5,474 bases of DNA from Limisphaerales bacterium (GCA_003140275.1 PLJQ01000455.1:820-6293), one strand, 5' to 3'; shown: positions 1 through 5,474, counted from the stretch's first letter. Notes: generated from the sequence alone by a model not told the origin. Made by a program: numbers and translations.

Positions 1-231
1 GGGCGGGATTTGCGGATTACTCTGCGCCACCGTCCCGGCGAGTTGTGCGGCAGCTTCGACCAGCAGCACTCCAGGAAACAGCGGTTGGCCGGGAAAATGT
101 CCGCGTAAAAACGGTTCGTCACCGCGCACTTTGTATTCGCCCTTGCCGAATTTTCCCGGCTCCAACTCGAGCAGGCGATCCACGAAGCGAAATTCCGGTC
201 CGTGTGGAAGTGAGTCCATCGCGTTGGTCAT
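1..231 (-). CDS. FabZ-type 3-hydroxyacyl-ACP dehydratase, partial (N-terminal 77 residues; 3' end beyond the left edge)
   Basis: Translating the minus strand from the ATG at 231-229 gives 77 residues open to the window edge. Residues 41-54 read FLRGHFPGQPLFPG, followed by VLLVEAAAQLAG. This is the hot-dog-fold FabZ/FabA-like active-site region. His45 and Glu59 are 14 residues apart, the same spacing as the catalytic His54/Glu68 pair of E. coli FabZ. The N-terminal LPHGPEFRFVDRLLELEPG corresponds to the LPHRYPFLLVDRV block of FabZ. In that family the cytoplasmic enzyme dehydrates (3R)-hydroxyacyl-ACP to trans-2-enoyl-ACP in fatty-acid synthesis. A second in-frame ATG at 219-217 is an equally possible start, and neither has a strong Shine-Dalgarno site. 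An in-frame TAA at 276-274, the stop of the upstream fragment, limits extension. The gene lies 42 nt downstream of a terpene-cyclase remnant, so it could be a FabZ paralogue dedicated to another lipid or polyketide rather than the housekeeping enzyme; hence no symbol is given. Confidence 0.82.
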   Translation of the reverse strand, partial: MTNAMDSLPHGPEFRFVDRLLELEPGKFGKGEYKVRGDEPFLRGHFPGQPLFPGVLLVEAAAQLAGTVAQSNPQIPP

Positions 232-273
232 CGCGGACAAAGACTTAGTGTAAAATCGGTGAAATGCACAGAA

Positions 274-645
274 TTATTTCGGCATCGTGCGTTGTCGAAT
301 CAGATCACAAGCGGCGGCAGTGTGACTCAAAGCGCCGACCGTAAAAATCATCGGATAGCGTCGCTCGTAATACCACAGGTTGGCAAAATAAAAACCAATC
401 GGTGACGCGTTCAGCCATTGCCCCGAAGTTACCCGATGGATCAACCACTTCGCACCGAATTCAACCGTGCCTTTGACCTGCGGAATGGAGACCGACGGGT
501 CGAACTGTTGTCCAGCCAGAGACCCAGCGAGCGCTTCAACCGCGAGCGCAGTTTCTTCAACCGACGACGGCCTCTCTCGAAAGCCGCTCCAACCCGACTC
601 CTTTCGCAATGGAGAAATGACGGCCCTTCGAGACACCCGACACAA
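274..645 (-). pseudogene. C-terminal remnant of a terpene cyclase / prenyltransferase-squalene-oxidase-repeat protein
   Basis: The frame encodes about 123 residues. Residues 26-39 (PSSVEETALAVEAL) and 81-98 (SPIGFYFANLWYYERRYP), then MIFTVGAL, look like the last alpha/alpha-barrel repeats of squalene-hopene-cyclase-like proteins, as I recall them from planctomycetes and verrucomicrobia. Those families are several hundred residues long and carry the catalytic Asp-rich motif well upstream, so this piece lacks the active site. It has no ATG start: the first start-like codon is TTG at 645-643. Recognisable similarity begins only near residue 17 (ESGWSG), and an in-frame TAA sits at 654-652. The intact VOC gene ends at 723, leaving only 77 nt, so the missing N-terminus was probably removed by deletion or rearrangement rather than by one frameshift. 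The frame is still open for over 100 codons, so the event may be recent or a short protein may still be made. It ends 42 nt before the FabZ-like gene. The family call is from motif recognition and the pseudogene call is inference. Confidence 0.6.
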
Positions 646-722
646 CTTGGCTTAGTTGAATGGTTTGGAGAAAGTCGGGAGTTGAAAATCTTGCAGTTCA
701 ACAATTCGCCGCGACTCCCGAT

Positions 723-1109
723 CTACTTCGCCCGTTGAATCAACTCAATCTCATAACCTTCCGGCGCGTCGATGAAGGCGAAGCCGCCACCATCGTCTTT
801 GATGGTTGGACCGTCGGAATATTTCAGCCCAAGCATCGCGAGGTGTTTGCCGAAGGCTTCCAGGCTGTCCACCTCGAAAGCCAGATGGGTCAGGTCCGGT
901 TGCACCTGCACAAGTCCGCTCGCTGGGAAGTGACAAAGTTCAATCAGCTCCTCGCTCTCTGGCGCTTTTAGAAAAACCAGTTCTGAACCGCGTGGTGATT
1001 TGTGACGTCTCATTTCTTCGAGGCCGAGCACGTCCTTGTAAAATTTTACGGACGTTTCGAGATCATTCAAACGATAGCGGGTGTGATGAAGTTTTTTGAC
1101 TCTGTTCAT
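723..1109 (-). CDS. VOC-superfamily protein, glyoxalase I (lactoylglutathione lyase)-like
   Basis: This is a complete 128-residue protein from the ATG at 1109-1107 to the TAG at 725-723, the usual size for a single-chain two-module VOC enzyme. The first beta-alpha-beta-beta-beta module opens with LHHTRYRLNDLETSVKFYKDVLGL and the second with DLTHLAFEVDSLEAF. Compared with E. coli GloA (ligands His5, Glu56, His74, Glu122), the equivalents here are His9, Glu57 (IEL), His75 (THLAFEV) and Glu122 (GYEIELI), so all four metal ligands are kept. The signature APEGYEIEL near the C-terminus matches the DPDGYKIEL of GloA. The expected role is metal-dependent isomerisation of the methylglyoxal-glutathione hemithioacetal in the cytoplasm. 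However, VOC proteins of this size also include other lyases, epimerases and dioxygenases, and the substrate cannot be read from sequence. No strong Shine-Dalgarno is seen. The gene is divergent from the barrel-protein gene and is the first of three minus-strand genes. Confidence 0.85.
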   Translation of the reverse strand: MNRVKKLHHTRYRLNDLETSVKFYKDVLGLEEMRRHKSPRGSELVFLKAPESEELIELCHFPASGLVQVQPDLTHLAFEVDSLEAFGKHLAMLGLKYSDGPTIKDDGGGFAFIDAPEGYEIELIQRAK

Positions 1110-1115
1110 GCGGTC

Positions 1116-1144
1116 AGAATAATCCCGGCAAGGGAGCGCGGCAA
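1116..1144 (-). promoter_or_regulatory. Candidate sigma70-type promoter for the VOC gene
   Basis: On the minus strand TTGCCG (1144-1139) is followed after exactly 17 nt by TATTCT (1121-1116). Each box matches 4 of 6 consensus positions of TTGACA/TATAAT. The -10 box ends only 6 nt before the ATG at 1109, so transcription would begin at or near the start codon and give a leaderless or nearly leaderless mRNA. That fits the absence of a clear ribosome binding site but makes the call weak. The rest of the 113-nt divergent region shows no convincing promoter for the plus-strand gene. Confidence 0.22.
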
Positions 1145-1222
1145 CTCAACATTTCCGGTCCGTTGACGCGAAAATGGAAAACGGCTTGCGAACAGAGAAC
1201 ATTTCAGGCTAGTTAATCGACC

Positions 1223-2452
1223 GTGAATTCGATTCCGTTTAGGTTGACATTCGTGGTTCTGCTGGGGTTGAGGTTGCTTCCCGCGGCGTATGGCCAGATC
1301 GACCCGGAAAAGCGGCAGTTGATCCAGCTTGGATACAATCAACCGCTCGAAGGCCGGGGACCAATCGCCGGTTACGCATTTTATTATTTGAACAAGCCCA
1401 ACTTTTATTCCACGAATGTGACCCTGCGGCTGGCCGTGGCGCCGGTCTATCTGGATTCGGAGTTTGGTTTCAGCGGTGCGCTGGGGCCACATACGGACCT
1501 GGCGGTCGGCCTGGCTGGCGGCGGATTTGCCGATACTTTTTCCGAGGTGCGCGCGGGGAACTATTTGAAGAAGGAGTCCTTCACGGGGCACGGGGCAGAA
1601 CTCTCGACCAGCGTTTATCATCTCTTCAATCCGACGCAGCAAATTCCATTGTATGCCGTATTGCGGGGGGCCGTGCATTACTCAACGTATCAGCGCGATT
1701 CGGACACTGACAACGCGTTCACGCTGCCAGACGACCGGGTCACGTACCTCGTGCGGGCCGGGTTACGTTGGGGTGGCAGAGAACCGCTCATGCTTCCACC
1801 GTTGGCGATGGAACTTTCGGCCTGGTACGAAGGCCAGTTCCGGGCGGATTCCGGCAGTTACGGATATTCCGCTGACCGCAGGGTTGAACCCCAGTCGCAT
1901 TTGTTCTGGGGACGCGCGTTGCTCGCGTACACGCTGCCGGAGTGGAAACATTATTTCAGCGTCACTTTGACCGCCGGCACGAGCGCAAATGCCGACCGTT
2001 TCAGCGCCTATCGTCTAGGTTCGGTCCTGCCGCTGGCGTCGGAATTTCCGCTCAATGTGCCGGGATATTATTTCCAGGAAATCACCGCGCGACGTTTTGT
2101 GCTGCTCGGTGGACAATATTCAATCCCTTTGGATGATGCAGCGCGGTGGAACTTGAACGGTTTTGCCTCTGCTGCATTGGTGGATTATCTGCCCGGTATG
2201 GAACAACCCGGCCATTGGAACTCCGGTGTGGGAGGCGGGCTGGCCTATCAATCACCGCGGAACACATTCCAAATCAGCGCGGGCTATGCGTATGGCATCG
2301 ATGCGATTCGCAGCGGCGGGCGGGGCGCCCACAGCCTCGGCCTGTTGTGCCAATTTGATTTGGAAGCCCGTCAACGAACCAGAGGCGCGCCGCAAATTCC
2401 CGAAAGTCCTTACAAATCGCTTGGCCTCTTCCGCATTTTCGGCGGCTTGTAA
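1223..2452 (+). CDS. Predicted outer-membrane beta-barrel protein with signal peptide, function unknown
   Basis: The protein has 409 residues. The start is GTG at 1223-1225: an in-frame TAA lies at 1214-1216, and the GTG is followed at once by a good signal peptide. That peptide has Arg7, a hydrophobic core from Leu8 to Leu19, and a probable cleavage A22-Y23-G24/Q25. The mature part has no recognisable enzyme motif. It is rich in Gly, Tyr, Phe and Trp in short alternating segments, for example LYAVLRGAVHYSTY, LAMELSAWYEGQF, FSVTLTAGTSANA and FQISAGYAYGI, which read like amphipathic transmembrane beta-strands joined by polar turns. The last strand-like segment (HSLGLLCQFDLE) ends near residue 381. 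A 28-residue polar, proline-containing tail follows, which is unusual because many barrels end on the aromatic residue of the last strand. The gene is 32 nt upstream of an exported S9 peptidase and probably co-transcribed with it. I do not recognise the family. A pore, a surface protein or a structural barrel are all possible. A barrel in the outer membrane is inference from composition. Confidence 0.72.
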   Translation: MNSIPFRLTFVVLLGLRLLPAAYGQIDPEKRQLIQLGYNQPLEGRGPIAGYAFYYLNKPNFYSTNVTLRLAVAPVYLDSEFGFSGALGPHTDLAVGLAGGGFADTFSEVRAGNYLKKESFTGHGAELSTSVYHLFNPTQQIPLYAVLRGAVHYSTYQRDSDTDNAFTLPDDRVTYLVRAGLRWGGREPLMLPPLAMELSAWYEGQFRADSGSYGYSADRRVEPQSHLFWGRALLAYTLPEWKHYFSVTLTAGTSANADRFSAYRLGSVLPLASEFPLNVPGYYFQEITARRFVLLGGQYSIPLDDAARWNLNGFASAALVDYLPGMEQPGHWNSGVGGGLAYQSPRNTFQISAGYAYGIDAIRSGGRGAHSLGLLCQFDLEARQRTRGAPQIPESPYKSLGLFRIFGGL

Positions 2453-2484
2453 AGCGTTTGATTTCGCGCCGCAAATTAATTGCC

Positions 2485-4407
2485 GTGAAAAAAATAATTA
2501 TTTTGTTCGGCGCATTAGTTTCTGTTTCGTTCACCGGCCGCGCGCAAGTGCCGGACAACCTCGTCGCCGAAGGAATTCCCACCGTGCCCGCCGAATTGAA
2601 AAGCGGCGTGGCCCGTTATTTGGAATTCCGCAGCGCGACGTTCAACAGTTGGCATCCGGCCAAACGAGAGATGCTTCTCACCACGCGCTTCGCCGACGCG
2701 ACGCAGTTGCACCTGGTGAAAAGGCCCGGCGGCGCGCGCAAGCAACTCACCTTCTTCGCCGAGCCGGTCGGCGGTGGGTCGTTTCAACCCAAGACCGGTG
2801 AGTTCCTGATTTTTTCCCAGGACACGGGCGGCGGTGAGTTCTATCAACTCTATCGCTACGACCCCGCCGATGGAAAGATCACTTTGTTGACCGACGGCAA
2901 ATCGCGCAACACCGGCGCACACTGGTCGAACAGCGGCCAATGGCTCGCCTACACCTCCACACGCCGCAATGGCAGGGATAACGACATCTACGTCATCAAT
3001 CCCGCCGATCCCAAGACCGACCGGCTGCTGCTGAAAATTTCCGGCGGAGGATGGGAAGTTGCCGAATGGTCGCCCGACGATTCGCGAATCATCCTTGATG
3101 AATACATTTCGATCAATGAAAGTTACCTTTATCTCGCCGATGCCAAAACCGGCGCACAAGAGTTGTTGACTGCCAAAGGCGCGGAGAAAGTCGCCTACTC
3201 GCAGGCGCAATTCGCCAGGGACGACAAATCGGCGCTTGTGACAATCGACAAGGGTTCGGAATTCCGCCGCCTTGTGCGAATCGATCTCGCCACAAAGAAG
3301 GAAACTGTTTTGATCGGCCACATCCCGTGGGATATTGATGACTTCGCCCTGTCGCACGACGGAAAAACCATCGCCTTTACCGCCAACGAAGATGGTGTCG
3401 GCGTTCTGCATCTGCTGAATGTTAAGACCGGACGGGAACTCCGAGCTCCCAAACTTCCGCTCGGGGCGGTTTCCAATCTGGGTTGGAATAAGAACAATCG
3501 CGACCTCGCGTTCAACCTCAACACCGCACGGTCGCCGATGGACGTTTATTCATTGGATTTGAAAACCGGCAAAGTGGAACGCTGGACGGAAAGCGAAACG
3601 GGTGGACTCGACCCTGCTCATTTCGTCGAACCCAAACTGGAGAAGTTGAAAAGTTTTGATGATGTCCCGATCTCGGCGTTTGTCTATCGACCCAACCGCG
3701 CCAGATTTCCCGGCAAACGACCCGTGCTCATCAACATTCATGGCGGGCCGGAAGCCCAATCCCGTCCCGGTTTTCAGGCGCGAAACAATTACTTCCTCAA
3801 CGAAATGGGCGTTGCCATCGTGTATCCAAACGTGCGGGGTTCGAGCGGTTACGGAAAAACGTATCTGACTCTCGACAACGGTCTCAAACGGGAGGACACC
3901 GTCCGCGACGTCGGCACGCTCATCGACTGGATCAAACGCGATCCGGACCTAGACGCCGACCGCATTGCCGTCATCGGGGGCAGCTACGGCGGCTACATGT
4001 CGCTCGCCTGCATGACTCGTTACAGCGACCAACTATGCTGCGGCATCGATGTCGTGGGCATTTCCAATTTCATCACCTTTCTGGAAAACACGCAGGATTA
4101 CCGCCGCGACTTGCGCCGCGTCGAATACGGCGACGAACGAGACGCGGCTATGCGCCAATTTCTGGAAAGGATTTCACCGGTCACCAATGTGAAGAAAATC
4201 AAAAAACCGATCTTCGTCGTGCAAGGGAAGAATGATCCGCGTGTTCCCGTCACCGAATCCGAGCAAATGGTCAAAGCCATTCGCGACAATGGCGGTTTGG
4301 TCTGGTATCTGATGGCCAAAGAAGAAGGCCACGGCTTCGTCAAAAAAAACACTGATTTCCAATTCCTGGCTACGATTATGTTTCTACGGGAGCAGTTGAT
4401 GAATTGA
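2485..4407 (+). CDS. Secreted S9 family (prolyl oligopeptidase / acylaminoacyl-peptidase-like) serine peptidase
   Basis: The chosen GTG start at 2485 gives 640 residues beginning MKKIIILFGALVSVSFTGRAQ, a clean signal peptide with probable cleavage A20/Q21. An in-frame TTG at 2458 would add nine residues (MISRRKLIA) and remains possible. After export, roughly residues 45-345 form a TolB/PD40-type beta-propeller, seen in repeated blocks such as GAHWSNSGQWLAYTS, VAEWSPDDSRIIL and FALSHDGKTIAFTAN. In this family the propeller gates access to the active site. The C-terminal alpha/beta-hydrolase domain (about 380-640) has HGGPE at 419-423, NVRGSSGYG at 449-457, the nucleophile Ser500 in GGSYGGY, Asp584 in GKNDPRVPV and His616 in EEGHGF, so the Ser-Asp-His triad is complete. 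The length is normal for bacterial S9 enzymes. It should hydrolyse short peptides in the periplasm or outside the cell; whether it prefers dipeptidyl, prolyl or acylaminoacyl substrates is not visible. It sits 32 nt after the barrel gene and ends just before rex, with its TGA overlapping a possible upstream TTG start of rex. Confidence 0.93.
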   Translation: MKKIIILFGALVSVSFTGRAQVPDNLVAEGIPTVPAELKSGVARYLEFRSATFNSWHPAKREMLLTTRFADATQLHLVKRPGGARKQLTFFAEPVGGGSFQPKTGEFLIFSQDTGGGEFYQLYRYDPADGKITLLTDGKSRNTGAHWSNSGQWLAYTSTRRNGRDNDIYVINPADPKTDRLLLKISGGGWEVAEWSPDDSRIILDEYISINESYLYLADAKTGAQELLTAKGAEKVAYSQAQFARDDKSALVTIDKGSEFRRLVRIDLATKKETVLIGHIPWDIDDFALSHDGKTIAFTANEDGVGVLHLLNVKTGRELRAPKLPLGAVSNLGWNKNNRDLAFNLNTARSPMDVYSLDLKTGKVERWTESETGGLDPAHFVEPKLEKLKSFDDVPISAFVYRPNRARFPGKRPVLINIHGGPEAQSRPGFQARNNYFLNEMGVAIVYPNVRGSSGYGKTYLTLDNGLKREDTVRDVGTLIDWIKRDPDLDADRIAVIGGSYGGYMSLACMTRYSDQLCCGIDVVGISNFITFLENTQDYRRDLRRVEYGDERDAAMRQFLERISPVTNVKKIKKPIFVVQGKNDPRVPVTESEQMVKAIRDNGGLVWYLMAKEEGHGFVKKNTDFQFLATIMFLREQLMN

Positions 4408-4423
4408 ATTTGCCCTCTCCGGC

Positions 4424-4439
4424 CGGGCTTGCTCGCCCG
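4424..4439 (+). terminator. Small GC hairpin between the S9 peptidase gene and rex, possible weak terminator or attenuator
   Basis: CGGGC at 4424-4428 pairs perfectly with GCCCG at 4435-4439 around a 6-nt loop. TCGCTTTTCC follows (4440-4449), giving a run of only four T. The stem is all G:C but short, and the U-tract is weak and offset. It lies 16 nt after the peptidase stop and 27 nt before the preferred rex start, so it could reduce read-through into rex or shape the rex leader. If rex began at 4404 the hairpin would be inside its coding sequence. Confidence 0.28.
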
Positions 4440-4466
4440 TCGCTTTTCCACTATTTCATTGGAGCT

Positions 4467-5099
4467 TTGAAAAAAAATGATCGCCCTGAAATTCCGCGTA
4501 AAACGATTTACCGTCTGTCGGTTTATCTGCGTTGCCTCGCGCGCCTCAAGGACAATGCCATCCGCACGGTCTCCAGCGAAGCGCTGGCAACCGTCGCCGG
4601 AGTGAAATCAACCCAACTCCGCAAGGATCTCACCTACTTCGGCCAGTTCGGCACACGCGGCCTCGGTTACGACGTCGAGCAGCTTTCACAAATGATTTCC
4701 GACGTGCTGGGCACCAAGAGTCTCCAGCCGGTCATTCTCGTCGGCGTCGGCAATCTCGGCCTCGCCCTACTTTCTTATCGCGGTTTCGAGCAGGAAGGTT
4801 TCGAAATTGCGGCCGCCTTTGACATTGATTCAAAACGCCGGCGTGAAAAGAAAATCTCCCAGCCAATTCTGGAGATGAGCGAGCTGCCCGAGTTCGTTCG
4901 AAAACACGGAGTCCGCATGGCCATCCTGAGCGTGCCCGCTTCAGTCGCACAAGAAGTGACGAACGCGCTGGTGCAATGTGGCATTACGGGTATTTTGAAT
5001 TTTGCCCCCATCGTGCTGCACGTGCCGGAGGAAGTCATGGTCAATAACGTCAATCTCGCCAGCGAACTGGAGAATCTGAGTTACTTCATTCAGGACTGA
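4467..5099 (+). CDS. rex: Redox-sensing transcriptional repressor Rex
   Basis: Rex is a cytoplasmic homodimer that binds operator DNA and is released when NADH rises relative to NAD+. It typically represses fermentation and respiration genes. The chosen TTG start at 4467 gives 210 residues beginning MKKNDRPEIPRKTIYRLSVYL, the usual Rex start and length. The winged-helix domain spans about residues 8-78, with the recognition region STQLRKDLTYFGQFGTRGLGY at 48-68 (near-diagnostic for the family). The Rossmann domain follows, with the dinucleotide loop GVGNLG at 93-98 and the acidic strand end AAFDID at 116-121. The C-terminal LNFAPIVLHVPEEV and ending ELENLSYFIQD are also typical and form the domain-swapped helix region in known structures. 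In-frame TTG codons at 4404 and 4410 would add 21 or 19 residues unlike Rex. GGAG at 4461-4464 is only 2 nt from the chosen TTG, too close for an ideal ribosome binding site. The nearest ATG (4477) is out of frame. The gene follows the S9 peptidase by 59 nt. No clear Rex operator was found in the window. Confidence 0.95.
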   Translation: MKKNDRPEIPRKTIYRLSVYLRCLARLKDNAIRTVSSEALATVAGVKSTQLRKDLTYFGQFGTRGLGYDVEQLSQMISDVLGTKSLQPVILVGVGNLGLALLSYRGFEQEGFEIAAAFDIDSKRRREKKISQPILEMSELPEFVRKHGVRMAILSVPASVAQEVTNALVQCGITGILNFAPIVLHVPEEVMVNNVNLASELENLSYFIQD

Positions 5100-5474
5100 T
5101 TCGACGGCTGAAAAAGCTCGCCGAAATACCGAACACGCGCAACGCCGGCGGCGCTTCCAACTCGCCTCGGAGCTTGACTCGGGCTTCGTGAAGCGTGCTC
5201 ACATCGTTGCTTGGATAGCAATCATGCCCGGCATCCAGGACTATCACAAATCGTCTGGTCCACGGCGCGTTCACCGCCACTTTTCACGGCTCGTCCCACA
5301 GGGACGCAACATGAATAGCCGTGGGCGAAACCCGCGAAATGCCGTCCCAAACACATCCTGCCTGTGAAAGAGCCGAACAATCATGGCGTGTTGTTTTCAA
5401 CTTGAACTCCGAAATGGAGAAAAGGGTCGTTTTGAGTAAAGGGTTATGGGCCTAGCCGCCCGTCGGACTTAGAT
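5100..5474. other. Region of 375 nt after rex with no convincing gene
   Basis: No frame here has a recognisable product. A minus-strand frame of 64 residues (GTG at 5280 to TGA at 5086) overlaps the last 14 nt of rex. Its codon use is only mildly GC-rich at third positions, it has no ribosome binding site, and I recognise no family, although the phrase FVIVLDAGH faintly recalls amidase_3 proteins. The plus strand has only very short frames, such as 18 codons from the ATG at 5311. There is no strong Rho-independent terminator directly after rex. Short inverted repeats are frequent: TGGAT/ATCCA around 5211-5236, GCTT/AAGC around 5184-5195, and ATGGGC/GCCCGT around 5448-5465, the last near the right edge. 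The most structured part is listed separately (5285-5336). The region reads like intergenic DNA carrying palindromic repeat material. Confidence 0.5.
5285..5336. repeat. Nested palindromic element, candidate dispersed intergenic repeat or structured RNA
   Basis: CACGGCT (5285-5291) is the exact reverse complement of AGCCGTG (5317-5323). Directly inside it CGTCCC (5292-5297) pairs with GGGACG (5301-5306) around the 3-nt loop ACA. This forms a 13-bp stem with a one-sided 10-nt bulge (5307-5316). The right arm also belongs to an alternative hairpin, CGTGGG (5320-5325) with CCCGCG (5331-5336) around loop CGAAA, including one G-T wobble, so two mutually exclusive folds are possible. From memory this resembles intergenic palindromic repeats scattered in verrucomicrobial and planctomycete genomes, but the copy number cannot be judged here. 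It is not followed by a T-run on the plus strand; on the minus strand a short AAAA precedes unrelated sequence. A role as repeat, mRNA stabiliser or bidirectional terminator is inference. Confidence 0.45.

Noticed and set aside
418..738. Plus-strand frames of about 60-106 codons opposite the cyclase remnant
   Set aside because: The minus-strand frame carries clear family motifs, while the plus-strand translations match nothing and have no ribosome binding site.
1110..1222. A promoter for the barrel gene, with TTGACG at 1163 as a -35 box
   Set aside because: No acceptable -10 box lies 16-18 nt downstream (TTGCGA or TGCGAA only), so it is not reported as a feature.
1106..1678. A 190-codon minus-strand open frame antisense to the barrel gene and touching the VOC start
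   Set aside because: There is no recognisable motif and its composition is low-quality and Arg/Gln-rich. The opposite strand has a signal peptide and a coherent full-length protein.
2163..2801. A 212-codon plus-strand frame spanning the barrel-peptidase junction
   Set aside because: It is an out-of-frame shadow of both genes, Arg/Ala-rich with no domain; the junction is explained by two normal genes with a 32-nt gap.
2515..3411. A 298-codon minus-strand open frame antisense to the S9 peptidase
   Set aside because: It lies wholly inside a strongly supported gene, shows no domain, and is a known side effect of GC-rich codon use in the sense strand.
5100..5135. A terminator directly after rex around CGGCTGAAAAAGCTCGCCG
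   Set aside because: The possible pairing is short or interrupted (GCT/AGC or CGGC/GCCG with an 11-nt loop) and no T-run follows.
4408..5474. A Rex operator for autoregulation (TTGTGA-N6-TCACAA or similar)
   Set aside because: Only half-site-like pieces such as ATCACAAAT near 5243 were seen, without the partner half, and none lies upstream of rex.
1..5474. tRNA, rRNA, CRISPR array, transposase, integrase or attachment site
   Set aside because: No cloverleaf with CCA-type acceptor, conserved rRNA block, regularly spaced direct repeats or DDE/tyrosine-recombinase motifs were found by reading either strand.

Overview
The window looks like chromosomal DNA of a moderately GC-rich Gram-negative bacterium. 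The best guess is the Planctomycetota-Verrucomicrobiota group, more likely Verrucomicrobiota. This rests on an outer-membrane-barrel-like protein with a signal peptide, an exported S9 peptidase, a Rex repressor, a terpene-cyclase-like fragment of a type common in that group, and frequent GTG/TTG starts with weak Shine-Dalgarno sites. The taxonomic call is inference; no rRNA or marker gene is present.

Layout. Three genes lie on the minus strand in the first 1.1 kb, read from right to left: a complete VOC/glyoxalase-I-like enzyme (723-1109), a short C-terminal remnant of a terpene-cyclase/prenyltransferase-repeat protein that appears to have lost its N-terminus (274-645), and the N-terminal 77 residues of a FabZ-type hydroxyacyl-ACP dehydratase running off the left edge (1-231). 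A 113-bp divergent intergenic region (1110-1222) separates them from three co-directional plus-strand genes: a predicted outer-membrane beta-barrel protein (1223-2452), a secreted S9 prolyl-oligopeptidase-family serine peptidase with an intact catalytic triad (2485-4407), and the NADH/NAD+-sensing repressor Rex (4467-5099). The last 375 bp (5100-5474) hold no convincing gene but do contain a strongly self-complementary element (5285-5336).

How the parts may work together. The barrel protein and the peptidase are 32 nt apart and both carry export signals, so they are plausibly co-transcribed and both act in the cell envelope. rex follows closely but may be partly insulated by a small GC hairpin (4424-4439). 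The minus-strand genes may be a decayed lipid or terpenoid neighbourhood (dehydratase plus cyclase remnant). No mobile element, CRISPR array, tRNA or rRNA was seen. Most of the window is ordinary housekeeping or envelope DNA. The points most worth a second look are the truncated cyclase, the palindromic element after rex, and the rex translation start.
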